Of a stretch of DNA of 53,739 nucleotides, positions 10,493 to 19,098 are shown piece after piece. Source of the stretch: CAZFQG01 sp964520785 (GTDB lineage Bacteria; Planctomycetota; Planctomycetia; Pirellulales; Thermoguttaceae); assembly GCA_964520785.1 (NCBI GenBank), contig CAZFQG010000014.1:1-53739 (forward strand). Reading direction: 5' to 3'. Position 1 is the first letter of the stretch. The number at the start of each line of letters is the position of its first letter. A program made the position numbers and the translations under genes. The notes under the pieces are model-generated. The model was not told where the DNA came from and did not search any database. It saw only the letters and a list, made by a program, of their open reading frames with translations.

Positions 10493-12277
10493 CTATTCCT
10501 CGTCGCGGACGCTGAATTCGAGCTTCCAGCGACGTCCCGCTTTCTGCCCGACGCACCACAATTCCAAGACGCCCAACTCGGTCACCCGTGAATGGAACCG
10601 GACCGGGACGGTGTCTCCTTCCGTTTCATCCCCGGCGGAAAGGACGGCTTCCACCGAATCGGTTTCCGCCAGTTCTTCGTCGCTCCAGTAGCGCAGCAAC
10701 TCGCCGGGATGGTCTTCCGTCCGCGTCGAGGAACTGAAGAACCGGAACTTGGCTTGCTCGCCGACGACGAGGCCGATTTCATCGGAAGGGACATCCGCCT
10801 CGGTCCCCTCTTCCATGCCGATGGGGACGACGCACAATGCGTTCAAGGGACGCGGCATTCCCGGGACGGCCAGTCCGGACGTCTCGATTCCGACGTAGTA
10901 GGCCCTGGCGGTGCCGCCACGGATACGGATGCCGCCGGCCCGCTTCGACCAGCCGTAATAGGCGGCCCCCTTCGCGGCGGCCGCGTCGAGATCGTGGACC
11001 CCCTCGAGCCGCTTGGGCGTTTCGTGGAACCAGCCTCCAACGACCTCCAGCAAGCGGGTTTGAAGCCGCTCGGCCTTGAAGACGCCCCCGTTGAAGAGAA
11101 TATGGTTCGGCATGACCGGCCCCGCGTCCGATTCCCCGTGCGCGGAAAGAAACGCGCCAAGGTGTTTCGTCACGGCGGCGTCCGCTTCGAAGGGAAGTCC
11201 GATTTCCCGGAAGCCGGATGCGCGGCGCCTGAGCGGCCGGTCCGCGACGTCGCAGCCTGGAAAAAAGCCCTCCAGGAGCAACTCGCTCACCTCGGTCCGA
11301 TTCACCTCGACCGAGATCGTCCCGCCGATCAACTTGCTGCCGCGCCCGAGGACGGAGATCGTGTGGGTATCGGGACCCTCCGGGGCCAGCAGCGACTCCT
11401 TCGCCGCGCGGCACGAGTGCCACAGGGCGACCGACTGCCACGCGTTGAGCTTCGTCCCCTTCTCGGCGAACTTGCCGGCCACGTAATGGGCCAGCGCCAG
11501 GTCCATGTTGTCGCCGCCGACCAAGAGATGGTCGCCGACCGCCGTCCGGTCGAGGACCAATTCGCCCTCTTCCTCCAGAACGCGGATCAACGAAAAATCG
11601 CTCGTCCCCCCGCCGACGTCGCAGACCAAAAGCGTTTCGCCGACGCAGAGAATCTTGCGCCAAGCCTCTCCGGTCGTCGCCAGCCAAGCGTACACGGCAG
11701 CCTGCGGTTCTTCCAGAAGGACGAAATCCTCCGGAAAGCCGGCCGCGTGGGCCGCCTCCCGGGTGAGGTCGCGCGCCGCCGCGTCGAAGGAGGCCGGTAC
11801 GGTGAGGACGACCGATTGTTCGTAAAACGGAGCGTCCGCCATGGCTGCCTCCCACGCGGCGATGAGGTGCTCCAAATACCGCCGGGCGGCCTCGACCGGG
11901 GAGACCTTGGGAACGTCCTTCGACGCCCCCCAGGGAAGGATCGCCTCGCGGCGGTCGACTCCCGCGTGGCACAGCCACGACTTGGCCGCCCCCACCGTCC
12001 GATCCGGCACCTCCGCCCCCTGCTTCGCGGCCAACGTCCCGACGGCATACGCTCTCCCCTCCGCCCAAGGCAGGTCAAGAGCGCCCCCTTTGGTCTCCGC
12101 CTCGGCCGCCAAATACAAGAACGACGGAAGCGACCCGCGCGTCTCGAGCGTGCCCGGCGCCGTCAACTGCGGAACCGGCAACACCTCCAGCCTCGGTTCG
12201 TCCGCGTCCAGCGCCGTGAAGCCAAGAACGCAGTTCGTCGTCCCCAAGTCAATTCCAATAACGTACTTCGCACTCAT
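10493..12277 (-). CDS. Atypical Hsp70 family protein, short paralogue
   Basis: A 594-residue Hsp70-like ATPase. The start at ATG 12277 (MSAKYVIGIDLGTTN) has GAGGA just upstream; the frame extends eight more residues without support. The motifs are GIDLGTTN at residues 8-15, CDVGGGTSDFSLIRV and GGDNMDLALAHYV. Its domain order follows the neighbouring 938-residue protein up to the segment LELWCVGQKAGRRWKLEFSVRDEE, where it stops. The pair therefore looks like a tandem duplication with gain or loss of the C-terminal third. Both lack the standard DnaK substrate-binding half. It is downstream of the DUF2760 gene and probably forms one complex or pathway with it. Confidence 0.9.
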   Translation of the reverse strand: MSAKYVIGIDLGTTNCVLGFTALDADEPRLEVLPVPQLTAPGTLETRGSLPSFLYLAAEAETKGGALDLPWAEGRAYAVGTLAAKQGAEVPDRTVGAAKSWLCHAGVDRREAILPWGASKDVPKVSPVEAARRYLEHLIAAWEAAMADAPFYEQSVVLTVPASFDAAARDLTREAAHAAGFPEDFVLLEEPQAAVYAWLATTGEAWRKILCVGETLLVCDVGGGTSDFSLIRVLEEEGELVLDRTAVGDHLLVGGDNMDLALAHYVAGKFAEKGTKLNAWQSVALWHSCRAAKESLLAPEGPDTHTISVLGRGSKLIGGTISVEVNRTEVSELLLEGFFPGCDVADRPLRRRASGFREIGLPFEADAAVTKHLGAFLSAHGESDAGPVMPNHILFNGGVFKAERLQTRLLEVVGGWFHETPKRLEGVHDLDAAAAKGAAYYGWSKRAGGIRIRGGTARAYYVGIETSGLAVPGMPRPLNALCVVPIGMEEGTEADVPSDEIGLVVGEQAKFRFFSSSTRTEDHPGELLRYWSDEELAETDSVEAVLSAGDETEGDTVPVRFHSRVTELGVLELWCVGQKAGRRWKLEFSVRDEE

Positions 12278-12355
12278 TGCGTCCTCATTCCTTCGCGGCA
12301 ACGCCTCACCCCCTTATGCCTTTTGCCTTTTGCCTTATGCCTTACGCCTTTCCCC

Positions 12356-12904
12356 TCACTCCAGCTCCACCTCCGCCGGGGCGACGACGGCCGCCGCCTG
12401 CTTCGACCCGGACCACTTCGGAATTTCGCACTTCGTCGCCTTCCATCCGTGATGGACCAGCGCCCCGCGGAACGGCCCCTCGCCGGCGACATTGCCGGTG
12501 AGATGAAAGAGGCCCGGGTCGAAATCCGCCGGGACATCGACGGCCGAGTTCTCCTCCTGATCCAAAAGGGGACTAATGGCGAAAAACCGCTCGAAAACCT
12601 TGACACACCCTCGATGAACGTCCCTCGAAGCCGCTCCTACCTGTTCATCCGAGTATCCAGTCAGCTCCTCTTTGAGAAAATCAACGAATCTCGCCTCGCG
12701 TTGAAGGGCCGCGAGGAGATTGACTGCATCGCTCCGCTCCGGCGGTTTCGTGGCGGGCTTCGCCGGTTTGGGCTTTTCCGAAGCCGAAAGTCTGGGCAAT
12801 TCTTCCCCTTGAAGTGCCAAGGCAATCCGCTCGCAGGTCTCCTTTTTGAACAGAGCCAGGAAAAAAGCTTGAAATGCCGTCCCAATTCGCGCAAAAACAC
12901 TCAT
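12356..12904 (-). CDS. DUF2760 protein, first gene of the Hsp70 operon
   Basis: A 182-residue protein. The N-terminus has an amphipathic segment (MSVFARIGTAFQAFFLALFK), then a Lys/Pro-rich linker, then a globular region with NLLAALQREARFVDFLKEEL, YSDEQVGAASRDVHRGC and the C-terminal DVPADFDPGLFHLTGNV and FRGALVHHGWKATKCEIPKW, which I recognise as DUF2760. From memory, DUF2760 genes occur next to atypical Hsp70 genes in other bacteria, which fits here: the two hsp70 genes follow on the same strand. No Shine-Dalgarno is visible before the ATG. A promoter-like element lies upstream at 12961-12988. The molecular function is unknown. Confidence 0.85.
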   Translation of the reverse strand: MSVFARIGTAFQAFFLALFKKETCERIALALQGEELPRLSASEKPKPAKPATKPPERSDAVNLLAALQREARFVDFLKEELTGYSDEQVGAASRDVHRGCVKVFERFFAISPLLDQEENSAVDVPADFDPGLFHLTGNVAGEGPFRGALVHHGWKATKCEIPKWSGSKQAAAVVAPAEVELE

Positions 12905-12960
12905 AATTCACTACCGATTCGCTAGAAGGGGCTGGTCGTTCACTGCCACGTTAAGCCGCC

Positions 12961-12988
12961 ATTGTACATCAAAACGGTATTTCGCCAA
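12961..12988 (-). promoter_or_regulatory. Candidate promoter of the DUF2760-Hsp70 operon
   Basis: On the minus strand, TTGGCG (complement of 12983-12988) and TACAAT (complement of 12961-12966) are 16 bp apart, matching 4/6 and 5/6 of the sigma-70 consensus. The predicted start is about 50 nt upstream of the DUF2760 ATG. I see no CIRCE element, so HrcA control is not supported. Confidence 0.5.
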
Positions 12989-12994
12989 TTGGCG
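12983..12994. promoter_or_regulatory. Palindrome over the -35 box of the Hsp70 operon
   Basis: CGCCAATTGGCG is a perfect 12-bp palindrome whose first half is the -35 hexamer of the candidate promoter. Its position would suit a repressor operator. The binding protein is unknown. Confidence 0.35.
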
Positions 12995-13309
12995 GCCGAT
13001 CTTCGCGGAGCCGATTGCGTTGTTGGCAACCCCCACTCACCAAAGGGGTCACAAGTTCTTTCGAAAAAAACGGGAAGCGGTTTGCTGCACTGCGCCGACT
13101 TCTCGACGGTGGCAAATTGGTGCGATGAAACAGCACTCTAGTCCTTGTAGTTCTCGTGGTTTTTCGGAGGGTCCCGCGGGAGACTCCTGAAAACGGATTA
13201 GTTCATTCTGACCGATACCCCTATCACCACGGCGCCCGGCGCGGGTACAATAGCGTGCTTTTCATCCCCATCGCGCGCTCGAACGCTCCTACGGAAATTC
13301 ACGGTCCTT

Positions 13310-15130
13310 ATGTCTCTCCGTCGCAACGACATCCGAAATATCGCCATCATCGCCCACGTCGATCATGGGAAGACAACCCTGGTGGATTGCCTGCTCCGCC
13401 AAAGTGGGGAATATAGGGACAACCAATTAGTCGGGGACTGCATCCTCGATTCGAACGACTTGGAACGCGAACGCGGGATTACCATTCTGGCGAAGAATAT
13501 CGCCATGCACTATCGGGGGGTGAAAATCAACCTTATCGACACGCCCGGGCACGCCGATTTCGGGGGGGAGGTGGAACGGGTGTTGCGGATGGCGGACGGG
13601 GCGATCGTGCTGGTCGACGCGGCGGAGGGCCCCATGCCGCAGACCCGGTTCGTGCTCTCGAAGGCGCTGGAGTGCAAATTGCGTCCGGTGGTGGTGGTCA
13701 ACAAGATCGACCGTCCGGACTCTCGGCCGCACGAGGTGCTCGGCGAGGTTTTCGAGTTGCTGATGGACCTGGGGGCGGAGGACGTATTGGGCGATTTCCC
13801 GCACCTCTTCGCCACCAGCAAGGAGGGATATGCGACCGACGATCCGGTGGTCCGCGGCAGTTCGATGCGGCCCCTGTTGGAGATGATCCTGAAATCGGTG
13901 CCTGGCCCGGAGATCGAGGCGGACGCCCCCCTCCAAATGCTGGTAACGACGTTGAATTGGTCGGACTATGTGGGCCGGATCGCCGTGGGCCGGATCCAGT
14001 CGGGCGCCATCCGGAAGGGGCAGCAGGTCGCCCTGATGCAAGCGGAAGAGACCGTCCGGACGTGCAAGGTCGCCGAGGTCCATCTGTTCGACAAGTTGGG
14101 CCGCGTGCAGGTCGTGGAGGCGACCGCGGGGGACGTCGCCGCGATCGTGGGGCTCGAGGACGTGCAGATCGGCGATACGATCAGCGACGTGGAAGTCCGC
14201 AAGGCCCTGCCGCGCATCGAAGTGGACGAGCCGACGCTGCAAATGGTCTTCGCCATCAACACCTCCCCCCTGGCCGGCAAGGAAGGGAAATACGTCACGA
14301 CACGGCACCTGCAAGAGCGGCTGTATAAGGAACTGGAACGGAACGTCGCGCTTCGGGTGGAACCGGTTGAAGGATCGGACGGGTTCTGCGTTTCCGGCCG
14401 CGGCGTGCTACATCTGGCGGTCCTCGTCGAGACGATGCGCCGCGAGGGGTTCGAGCTGTCCATCGGCAAGCCGCACGTCATCCTGCACAACAACAAGGGC
14501 ATTCTGGAGGAACCATTCGAATCACTCGTCGTCGAGGTGCCGCCGGAGAAGCTCGGTCCTGTCATGGAACTCGTCGGCGCGCGCCGGGGGCAGATGATGG
14601 AAATGGTCAGCCATCGTGAATACGCGCAGGTCGTCTTCTCGATTCCCGCCCGCGGACTGATCGGCCTGCGTACGCGGCTGCTCAACGCGACGCAGGGGAC
14701 GGCCGTGGTCCACCACCGGTTCGAGTGTTACCGGCCGATGGAGGGAGACGTCCCCGGCCGGCCCAACGGTGTTCTGGTCTCGATGACCGGCGGCCGCGCC
14801 GTGGCGTTCGGGCTGGACGGTCTCCAGGAGCGCGCGGAGATGTTCGTCGGCCCCGGGGACGTGGTCTACGAGGGGATGATCGTCGGCGAGAACAGCCGGA
14901 CCGGCGACATGCCGGTCAATCCGACCAAGGAGAAGAAGCTCACCAACATCCGTGCCGCCGGCAGCGACCGCAACATCCTCCTAAAGCCGCCGCGGGTTCT
15001 CTCTCTGGAAGCGGCCATGGAATACATCGAGGAAGACGAACTCGTCGAGATCACGCCGAAGAGCATCCGTCTGCGGAAAATCCTCCTGAAGGAATCGGAC
15101 CGTCGCAGGGCTGCGCGGCAAAGGGCATAA
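13310..15130 (+). CDS. typA: Ribosome-associated GTPase TypA/BipA
   Basis: A 606-residue translational GTPase close to the usual family length. The G motifs are in order: AHVDHGKT (residues 15-22), RERGITI, DTPGHADFGGEV and NKIDR, followed by EF-G-like domains and the BipA C-terminal domain with VSMTGGRAVAFGLDGLQ, NPTKEKKLTNIRAAGSD and the terminal region ending in RLRKILLK. It binds the ribosome and acts in 50S assembly and stress adaptation in other bacteria. The start ATG 13310 (MSLRRNDIRNIAIIAHVDHGKT) gives the normal N-terminus. It is transcribed alone, divergent from the Hsp70 operon and convergent with a DUF1559 gene. Confidence 0.97.
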   Translation: MSLRRNDIRNIAIIAHVDHGKTTLVDCLLRQSGEYRDNQLVGDCILDSNDLERERGITILAKNIAMHYRGVKINLIDTPGHADFGGEVERVLRMADGAIVLVDAAEGPMPQTRFVLSKALECKLRPVVVVNKIDRPDSRPHEVLGEVFELLMDLGAEDVLGDFPHLFATSKEGYATDDPVVRGSSMRPLLEMILKSVPGPEIEADAPLQMLVTTLNWSDYVGRIAVGRIQSGAIRKGQQVALMQAEETVRTCKVAEVHLFDKLGRVQVVEATAGDVAAIVGLEDVQIGDTISDVEVRKALPRIEVDEPTLQMVFAINTSPLAGKEGKYVTTRHLQERLYKELERNVALRVEPVEGSDGFCVSGRGVLHLAVLVETMRREGFELSIGKPHVILHNNKGILEEPFESLVVEVPPEKLGPVMELVGARRGQMMEMVSHREYAQVVFSIPARGLIGLRTRLLNATQGTAVVHHRFECYRPMEGDVPGRPNGVLVSMTGGRAVAFGLDGLQERAEMFVGPGDVVYEGMIVGENSRTGDMPVNPTKEKKLTNIRAAGSDRNILLKPPRVLSLEAAMEYIEEDELVEITPKSIRLRKILLKESDRRRAARQRA

Positions 15131-15189
15131 GCGAATGCCGCGTGACGGACGCAGGCGAACACGTAGTCCTCTTCCAACCCAATAGCACA

Positions 15190-15205
15190 CCGGATCGCGA
15201 TCCGG
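15190..15205. repeat. 16-bp perfect palindrome, part of a repeated motif
   Basis: CCGGATCGCGATCCGG is a perfect palindrome in the convergent gap between typA and the DUF1559 gene. Its core plus flank, GATCGCGATCCGGCG (15194-15208), recurs at 16585-16599 just upstream of the same DUF1559 gene. It could be a short interspersed repeat or a binding site. Confidence 0.5.
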
Positions 15206-15307
15206 CGCCCCGCCCGATCACGACCGGCACAGAGTCGCGCGGCTGTCCTTTCGGAGTGGCAAGTCCAGCGTTGTCAGGCACGCCGTGCCATGACCTACGA
15301 ATCGCTG

Positions 15308-16552
15308 TCAGTATTCCTCCACCGGTTCCCCGCCTCGCCGGGTGATCAGGTGGAAGTAGACGTTTGCGTCGAGGTCCTCCGAGATGTTCTTGACTTGGCC
15401 GTCGGCGAAGAGGTGGTTGATGACGCCGGGGTGTTCGGAACTGGGGCCGTGGATGCGGTTGCCGGTCTTGTAGCGGGTGTAGAATCGCTTGCCGGTATTG
15501 TCGTGCTCCTCGCCGTAGTTCAGGTAGGTACTTACCGCGCCGGGGCCGGTCGTCTTGACGTTGCCGTAGGGTGTCTTTGCGTCGCCGCCGCGGATGAATG
15601 AGGCGGCAGGGGGGCCTTCGAGACTCGGGCCGGTCTCCGGCGACACGAGGCCCACGAGGCAGCCAACGGCCCCGTCGAACCAGGCCGAATACCTTTCTTC
15701 GCGGGTTTCGCAGAGGAGGATCGTGTTGGAGGTTCCGTCCTTGATGTCGCGCAGGCCGTTGTCCGAACCGGGGTACATCGTTCCGTTCGGGTGCATTACG
15801 GCATCCGCCGTGCCGGTCCCTTCGTACTCGGCCGAATTCAGCCGCGAGTCCTTGAGCAGACTAGGAAAGTGGGACGCGCCGAGGCAGGCGTAGTTGGAAA
15901 CGGCGACCGGTTCGTGTTCCGGGTTTGACGCATCGTAGGGGCCGTAGGCGTCCAGGCCGGCCGGGGGGATGACCGTGTCGCCGCCGTACATGCTGGGGCA
16001 GCGGAAACCGGGGATTTTCACCCAGGGGGACAGTTGTTTGCCGGGGTCGATCTTGTGCTCTTCGATTTCTTCAATGGCACGCGCCGTGAACCGCCGGTCG
16101 TTCTCGGCGGGACCGGGAGTGCCGCGCCACGGCATGGCCAGCGGTGCATCTCCATCGGCGATACGCAACCTCTTGTAGAGGTTACCCTCTTCCATATAGG
16201 GCAAGATCATAACAGTCCAACTCCACCCGTTCCCGCGGTCGATTCGGCCGTTGCCGTCGTCGTCGAAGGCCGGACTCGCCGGCTCCGGCGGCGTGCCCCA
16301 CGGCCCGCTCTCGACGAGTGCGGCGCTGGGTCCCCAGGGGGTGTTCATCGCCCCGGGAAACCTCTTACGGGCGTCGTGGAAGTTGTGCAGCGCCAGGCCG
16401 AGTTGTTTCATGTTGTTCACGCAAGCAGCCCGGCGGGCCGATTCCCTCGGACTCGAAATCGCCGGCAGCAGCAGGGCGATCGCGATTAGCAGGAGGAAGA
16501 TGACGGCCAGCAGGTCGACGAGGTTCATGATTGGTCTCTGTTGGGTGGGCAT
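15308..16552 (-). CDS. DUF1559 protein with degenerate prepilin motif
   Basis: A 414-residue DUF1559 protein. The start at ATG 16552 is supported by GGAAGGAG about 6 bp upstream. The N-terminus, MPTQQRPIMNLVDLLAVIFL, keeps the hydrophobic stretch and the LLLPAISSPRESARR and NNMKQLGLALHNFHDARKRFPG region. It lacks the G-F-T-L-V-E cleavage and methylation motif seen in the other two copies in this window, with Asp in place of the key Glu. The C-terminus has the family SEHPGVINHLFADGQVKNI motif. It may stay membrane-anchored and uncleaved. No lipoprotein partner is adjacent. It is convergent with typA. Confidence 0.88.
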   Translation of the reverse strand: MPTQQRPIMNLVDLLAVIFLLLIAIALLLPAISSPRESARRAACVNNMKQLGLALHNFHDARKRFPGAMNTPWGPSAALVESGPWGTPPEPASPAFDDDGNGRIDRGNGWSWTVMILPYMEEGNLYKRLRIADGDAPLAMPWRGTPGPAENDRRFTARAIEEIEEHKIDPGKQLSPWVKIPGFRCPSMYGGDTVIPPAGLDAYGPYDASNPEHEPVAVSNYACLGASHFPSLLKDSRLNSAEYEGTGTADAVMHPNGTMYPGSDNGLRDIKDGTSNTILLCETREERYSAWFDGAVGCLVGLVSPETGPSLEGPPAASFIRGGDAKTPYGNVKTTGPGAVSTYLNYGEEHDNTGKRFYTRYKTGNRIHGPSSEHPGVINHLFADGQVKNISEDLDANVYFHLITRRGGEPVEEY

Positions 16553-16862
16553 CGCTTTCTCCTTCCTATCATATATGTCGGCCCGATCGCGATCCGGCGA
16601 TTCCGCTCGTACGAAAGCCCCAAGGGGGCGTTAGGTACTACCTAGTGCGTCAGCCCTATCAGGGCAAGCGGTACAACCGACATTGCGAACTTAGTACGAT
16701 CCCATACGGCGGCGTTGTGCGGACATTCCGAGGTCATCGGGCTTCAGCACTACCGCCAAGTACTGGAAGAGGACTTCGAGAGAGTGACCGAAGAACGGGC
16801 TGGTGAGACGCTGCAAAACGCGCCGCAACGTGTGTCGGAATTGGACCGCACGGGGGCGCATG
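16553..16862. other. Intergenic region upstream of the third DUF1559 gene
   Basis: No gene supported. It holds the second copy of GATCGCGATCCGGCG (16585-16599) and two small perfect inverted repeats: TAGGTA-C-TACCTA (16632-16644) and GCCCT-ATC-AGGGC (16653-16665). They may be regulatory sites for the DUF1559 gene. The rest shows no recognisable structure. Confidence 0.4.
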
Positions 16863-16900
16863 AAAAACCGCATGACCCTTGTTTCTCCGAGTCATGCGGT
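16863..16900 (-). terminator. Intrinsic terminator of tRNA-Lys
   Basis: On the minus strand a perfect 10-bp stem, ACCGCATGAC (complement of 16891-16900) with GTCATGCGGT (complement of 16867-16876), has a 14-nt loop and is followed directly by a T-run (16863-16867). It begins 28 bp after the tRNA 3' end. This is the clearest terminator in the window. Confidence 0.85.
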
Positions 16901-16928
16901 CCTATGCCCGTACTGTACACCCGTTCAT

Positions 16929-17001
16929 TGCCCCCTGATGGACTCGAACCATCAACCCTCTGATTAAGAGTCAGATGCTCTGCCAGTTGAGCTAAGGGGG
17001 C
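16929..17001 (-). tRNA. tRNA-Lys(CTT)
   Basis: A 73-nt cloverleaf. The acceptor stem GCCCCCT pairs with AGGGGGC, with discriminator A. The D-arm is around AGCTCAACTGGCAGAGC. The anticodon stem TCTGA/TCAGA holds loop CTCTTAA, giving anticodon CTT for the AAG codon. The T-arm carries GGTTCGAGTCC. The 3' CCA is not encoded. It has its own promoter and terminator, so it is a single-gene transcription unit. Confidence 0.97.
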
Positions 17002-17025
17002 GGGTGAATTTTAGGAGAAAGAGCA

Positions 17026-17054
17026 ATTCTATCGGTGTTTTGGCACCATCGCAA
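17026..17054 (-). promoter_or_regulatory. Promoter of tRNA-Lys
   Basis: On the minus strand TTGCGA (complement of 17049-17054) and TAGAAT (complement of 17026-17031) are separated by exactly 17 bp. The predicted start near 17019 lies about 18 nt before the mature tRNA 5' end. Confidence 0.65.
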
Positions 17055-17679
17055 GGGCCCGAGTAGCATTTCCTTGATTTCTGGTGGAGGTGATGGCGAT
17101 GTGCCATTATCGAGTGGGATTCATATTCACCTTAAGCGGCATTCCCAGGGAGAGCCCTCGGCGTTTCACGCAACCGAGAGTGTATATCGTTCGATTGTCA
17201 GTTTGATGATGAGGTTTTTCCGCGTAAGAAGCGAGACTTGGGACGATTGGAAAGGGTGGGGAAGCAAAACCAGCCGCGCGAGTGTCCGAAAGACGCAACT
17301 TCGCGTGGTTTGGCGATTCTGGCGATGATGATCGAAAAGCGGCGACGGAGAGCCGTTCTTCATAAACGTCGATGAAATGCAACAAATCACTAAACAAGAC
17401 TTTTCTCATCGCAAACAGACAAGACTTCTCTCATCGTGAAGCTGATAGGAAAAGTCTCTTGAACCTGGGCAAAACACCCTTTGGGTAGGCGAGCTGCAAG
17501 TTGCGGCACCAGGTGCCAGGAATCTGCCGCAGGCCGCCATTCCCGCGCGCCGGGGCCTTAGCAACTCGTGTTTTCGGCCCTGCCGCGGATTACTGCTTCG
17601 GCGACGCAGCATAGAGTGAGTACACAAACGTCAATGGGGCGGTGACCGTCTGGAGTCTGCTCCCGGATGCCGCCGGAAG
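17055..17679. other. Gene-free stretch between tRNA-Lys and the ceramidase-like gene
   Basis: About 625 bp. Short frames exist on both strands but none has a plausible start, family motif or consistent coding bias. The only structure I see is the 18-bp direct repeat at 17394-17436. No terminator for the ceramidase-like gene is obvious. Confidence 0.5.
17394..17436. repeat. Tandem 18-bp near-identical direct repeat
   Basis: ACAAGACTTTTCTCATCG (17394-17411) and ACAAGACTTCTCTCATCG (17419-17436) differ at one base and are spaced 25 bp start to start. They sit in a gene-free stretch. They may be a local slippage duplication or paired binding sites. Confidence 0.6.
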
Positions 17680-19098
17680 TCAGCCGCGCACTTGCTCAAA
17701 CAGCTTGGCAATCCCCTCGGTGAGCATCTCGTCGATTTGCGGATCGCACCAGGCGACGCCCGGTTCGTAGCCGCCGAGGGGGTAGGCTTCGGCGGTGGGG
17801 ATGTACCAGGGGCCGCCGTCGCCATAGGCCGCAACCGCCACGAAGCGGTCCTTGCCTAGCTCTTGTGCCCGCAACTGGTACTGGATGTAACACTCGCCGG
17901 GCAGGTGCAGGATGGAGACGCGGTTGACATGCAGGGCGCTGAGCGTGATGGGAGTCTTCTTCCGGTAGCGGCGGAGCCATGCGACGATGTAAGAAGGGCG
18001 GTTGCGATTGACGACCGACTGTTTGGGGTCTTCAATCTGTTTCATGATGGCCGCCTCGTCCAGTTCCGGCCGCGGCGGCGGAAGGATGTCGTGCGTGGCC
18101 CACCCGATCGACCGGATCGGCTCGGGCCGCAGGCCGGCCTCGCTGCGCTCCATGGCATCCACCATCCGTGCCTTGAGCACCGGCCGCATTTCCTTCGAGC
18201 CGTCGTTGTACTTCCCGGCGCCGATGTTCCCGCCGCAGCCGTTGAAGTACAGGTGCATGCATTCCGGCTCGTCGGCCTGCCGCTGTTTCCGGGCCAGGCC
18301 GCAGAAATCGGCGGTGACGCGGCCGTCGCCGTAGTAGCTCATCGGATGGCAGGCGTAGTAGTGGCATGCGGCCAGCTTCCGCTCCCCCTGGTAGAAGGCC
18401 ACCGTTTTCAGCATCGGGTCGATCAGCCCTTCGGGCGCTTCGCGGTGCTCCGGGCTGCGCGAACTGCTGCCGCGCTGGGACGCAACCCGGCCGTCGGGGC
18501 CGAAGATGTGGCGATTCGAGGCCACCTTTTCGACCTTCGCCTCGCCGGCGGCCACATGGGTGACCGGGACGGCTGTTTGCAGGGCCTCGGTGACGGCGGC
18601 CCGGCCCGCATCGAGACAGCGGTGGAAGAAGTCCATGTCGACGATGTCCGGCAGCGTCTTCTGGGCCTGGACGATCCGCTGGGCTTCCAGGCAGGCGAAG
18701 GGGGCGTTGTGCGGATGGACGCACTGAACGGCCACCCGGTCGGGCGACGTTCCGGCCGCCTCGGCCAGCGCCGTGCGCCATGCGATATGCGCCTCGTTGA
18801 GCAGTCCGGTCCAGTCGACCGCGCAGAGCACCATGGGCTTGCCGGCGCCCAGCAGGACCAGACCGACGGCCTCCAACGGGTCGTCCACCGCCACGGCCGG
18901 TTTGATCCAGCCGCCGCACATCGAATGGCCCAACGGCGGCGTGACGTCGTACCGGAACGTGGCCAGTCGAAGATCATTCACATTGGCGGCGTTCTGTTCG
19001 GCCGCGATAAGCTGCGGCAACGCGGCGGTCCCCATCATACCGGCGCTGGCGGCGCCGACGGTCGCGCGCAGGAAACTTCTACGGTCAAGCTGGGTCAT
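17680..19098 (-). CDS. Tat-exported neutral/alkaline ceramidase-like protein
   Basis: A 472-residue protein. The ATG at 19098 (MTQLDRRSFLRATVG) has AGGGAG upstream and opens directly on a twin-arginine signal (D-R-R-S-F-L-R) with a following hydrophobic segment. The mature part has motifs of the planctomycete ceramidase-like family: TPPLGHSMCGGW, LVLLGAGKPMVLCAVDWTGL, VHPHNAPFACLEAQ, CHYYACHPMSYYGDGRVTADF and LYFNGCGGNIGAGKY, the His residues fitting a zinc site. Length is shorter than classical ceramidases, which carry an extra C-terminal domain. The true substrate is unknown. It is probably periplasmic. Downstream of the PQQ-propeller gene on the same strand. Confidence 0.82.
   Translation of the reverse strand: MTQLDRRSFLRATVGAASAGMMGTAALPQLIAAEQNAANVNDLRLATFRYDVTPPLGHSMCGGWIKPAVAVDDPLEAVGLVLLGAGKPMVLCAVDWTGLLNEAHIAWRTALAEAAGTSPDRVAVQCVHPHNAPFACLEAQRIVQAQKTLPDIVDMDFFHRCLDAGRAAVTEALQTAVPVTHVAAGEAKVEKVASNRHIFGPDGRVASQRGSSSRSPEHREAPEGLIDPMLKTVAFYQGERKLAACHYYACHPMSYYGDGRVTADFCGLARKQRQADEPECMHLYFNGCGGNIGAGKYNDGSKEMRPVLKARMVDAMERSEAGLRPEPIRSIGWATHDILPPPRPELDEAAIMKQIEDPKQSVVNRNRPSYIVAWLRRYRKKTPITLSALHVNRVSILHLPGECYIQYQLRAQELGKDRFVAVAAYGDGGPWYIPTAEAYPLGGYEPGVAWCDPQIDEMLTEGIAKLFEQVRG

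Larger units (their letters stand above)
12905..13309. other. Divergent intergenic region between the Hsp70 operon and typA
   Basis: A 405-bp stretch with no convincing gene. It holds the Hsp70-operon promoter and palindrome on the minus side. On the plus side a TACAAT box at 13246-13251 could be the typA -10; no good -35 stands before it. A short ACCCC/GGGGT hairpin lies near 13029-13050. Nothing else is recognised. Confidence 0.5.

Noticed and set aside
10592..12925. Plus-strand ORF of 777 codons opposite the second hsp70 and DUF2760
   Set aside because: Shadow frame spanning two real antisense genes and their gap; no motif.
13131..13144. Possible CIRCE half-site (AGCACTC) upstream of the Hsp70 operon
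   Set aside because: The second half GAGTGCTAA at the required spacing is absent.
16715..16963. Plus-strand ORF of 82 codons ending in the peptide P-P-D-G-L-E-P-S-T-L
   Set aside because: Its end is the antisense of the tRNA-Lys T-arm and acceptor, a classic false gene; it also covers the tRNA terminator.
17107..17409. Minus-strand ORF of 100 codons in the gap after tRNA-Lys
   Set aside because: No ribosome site, no coding bias in third positions and no recognisable domain.
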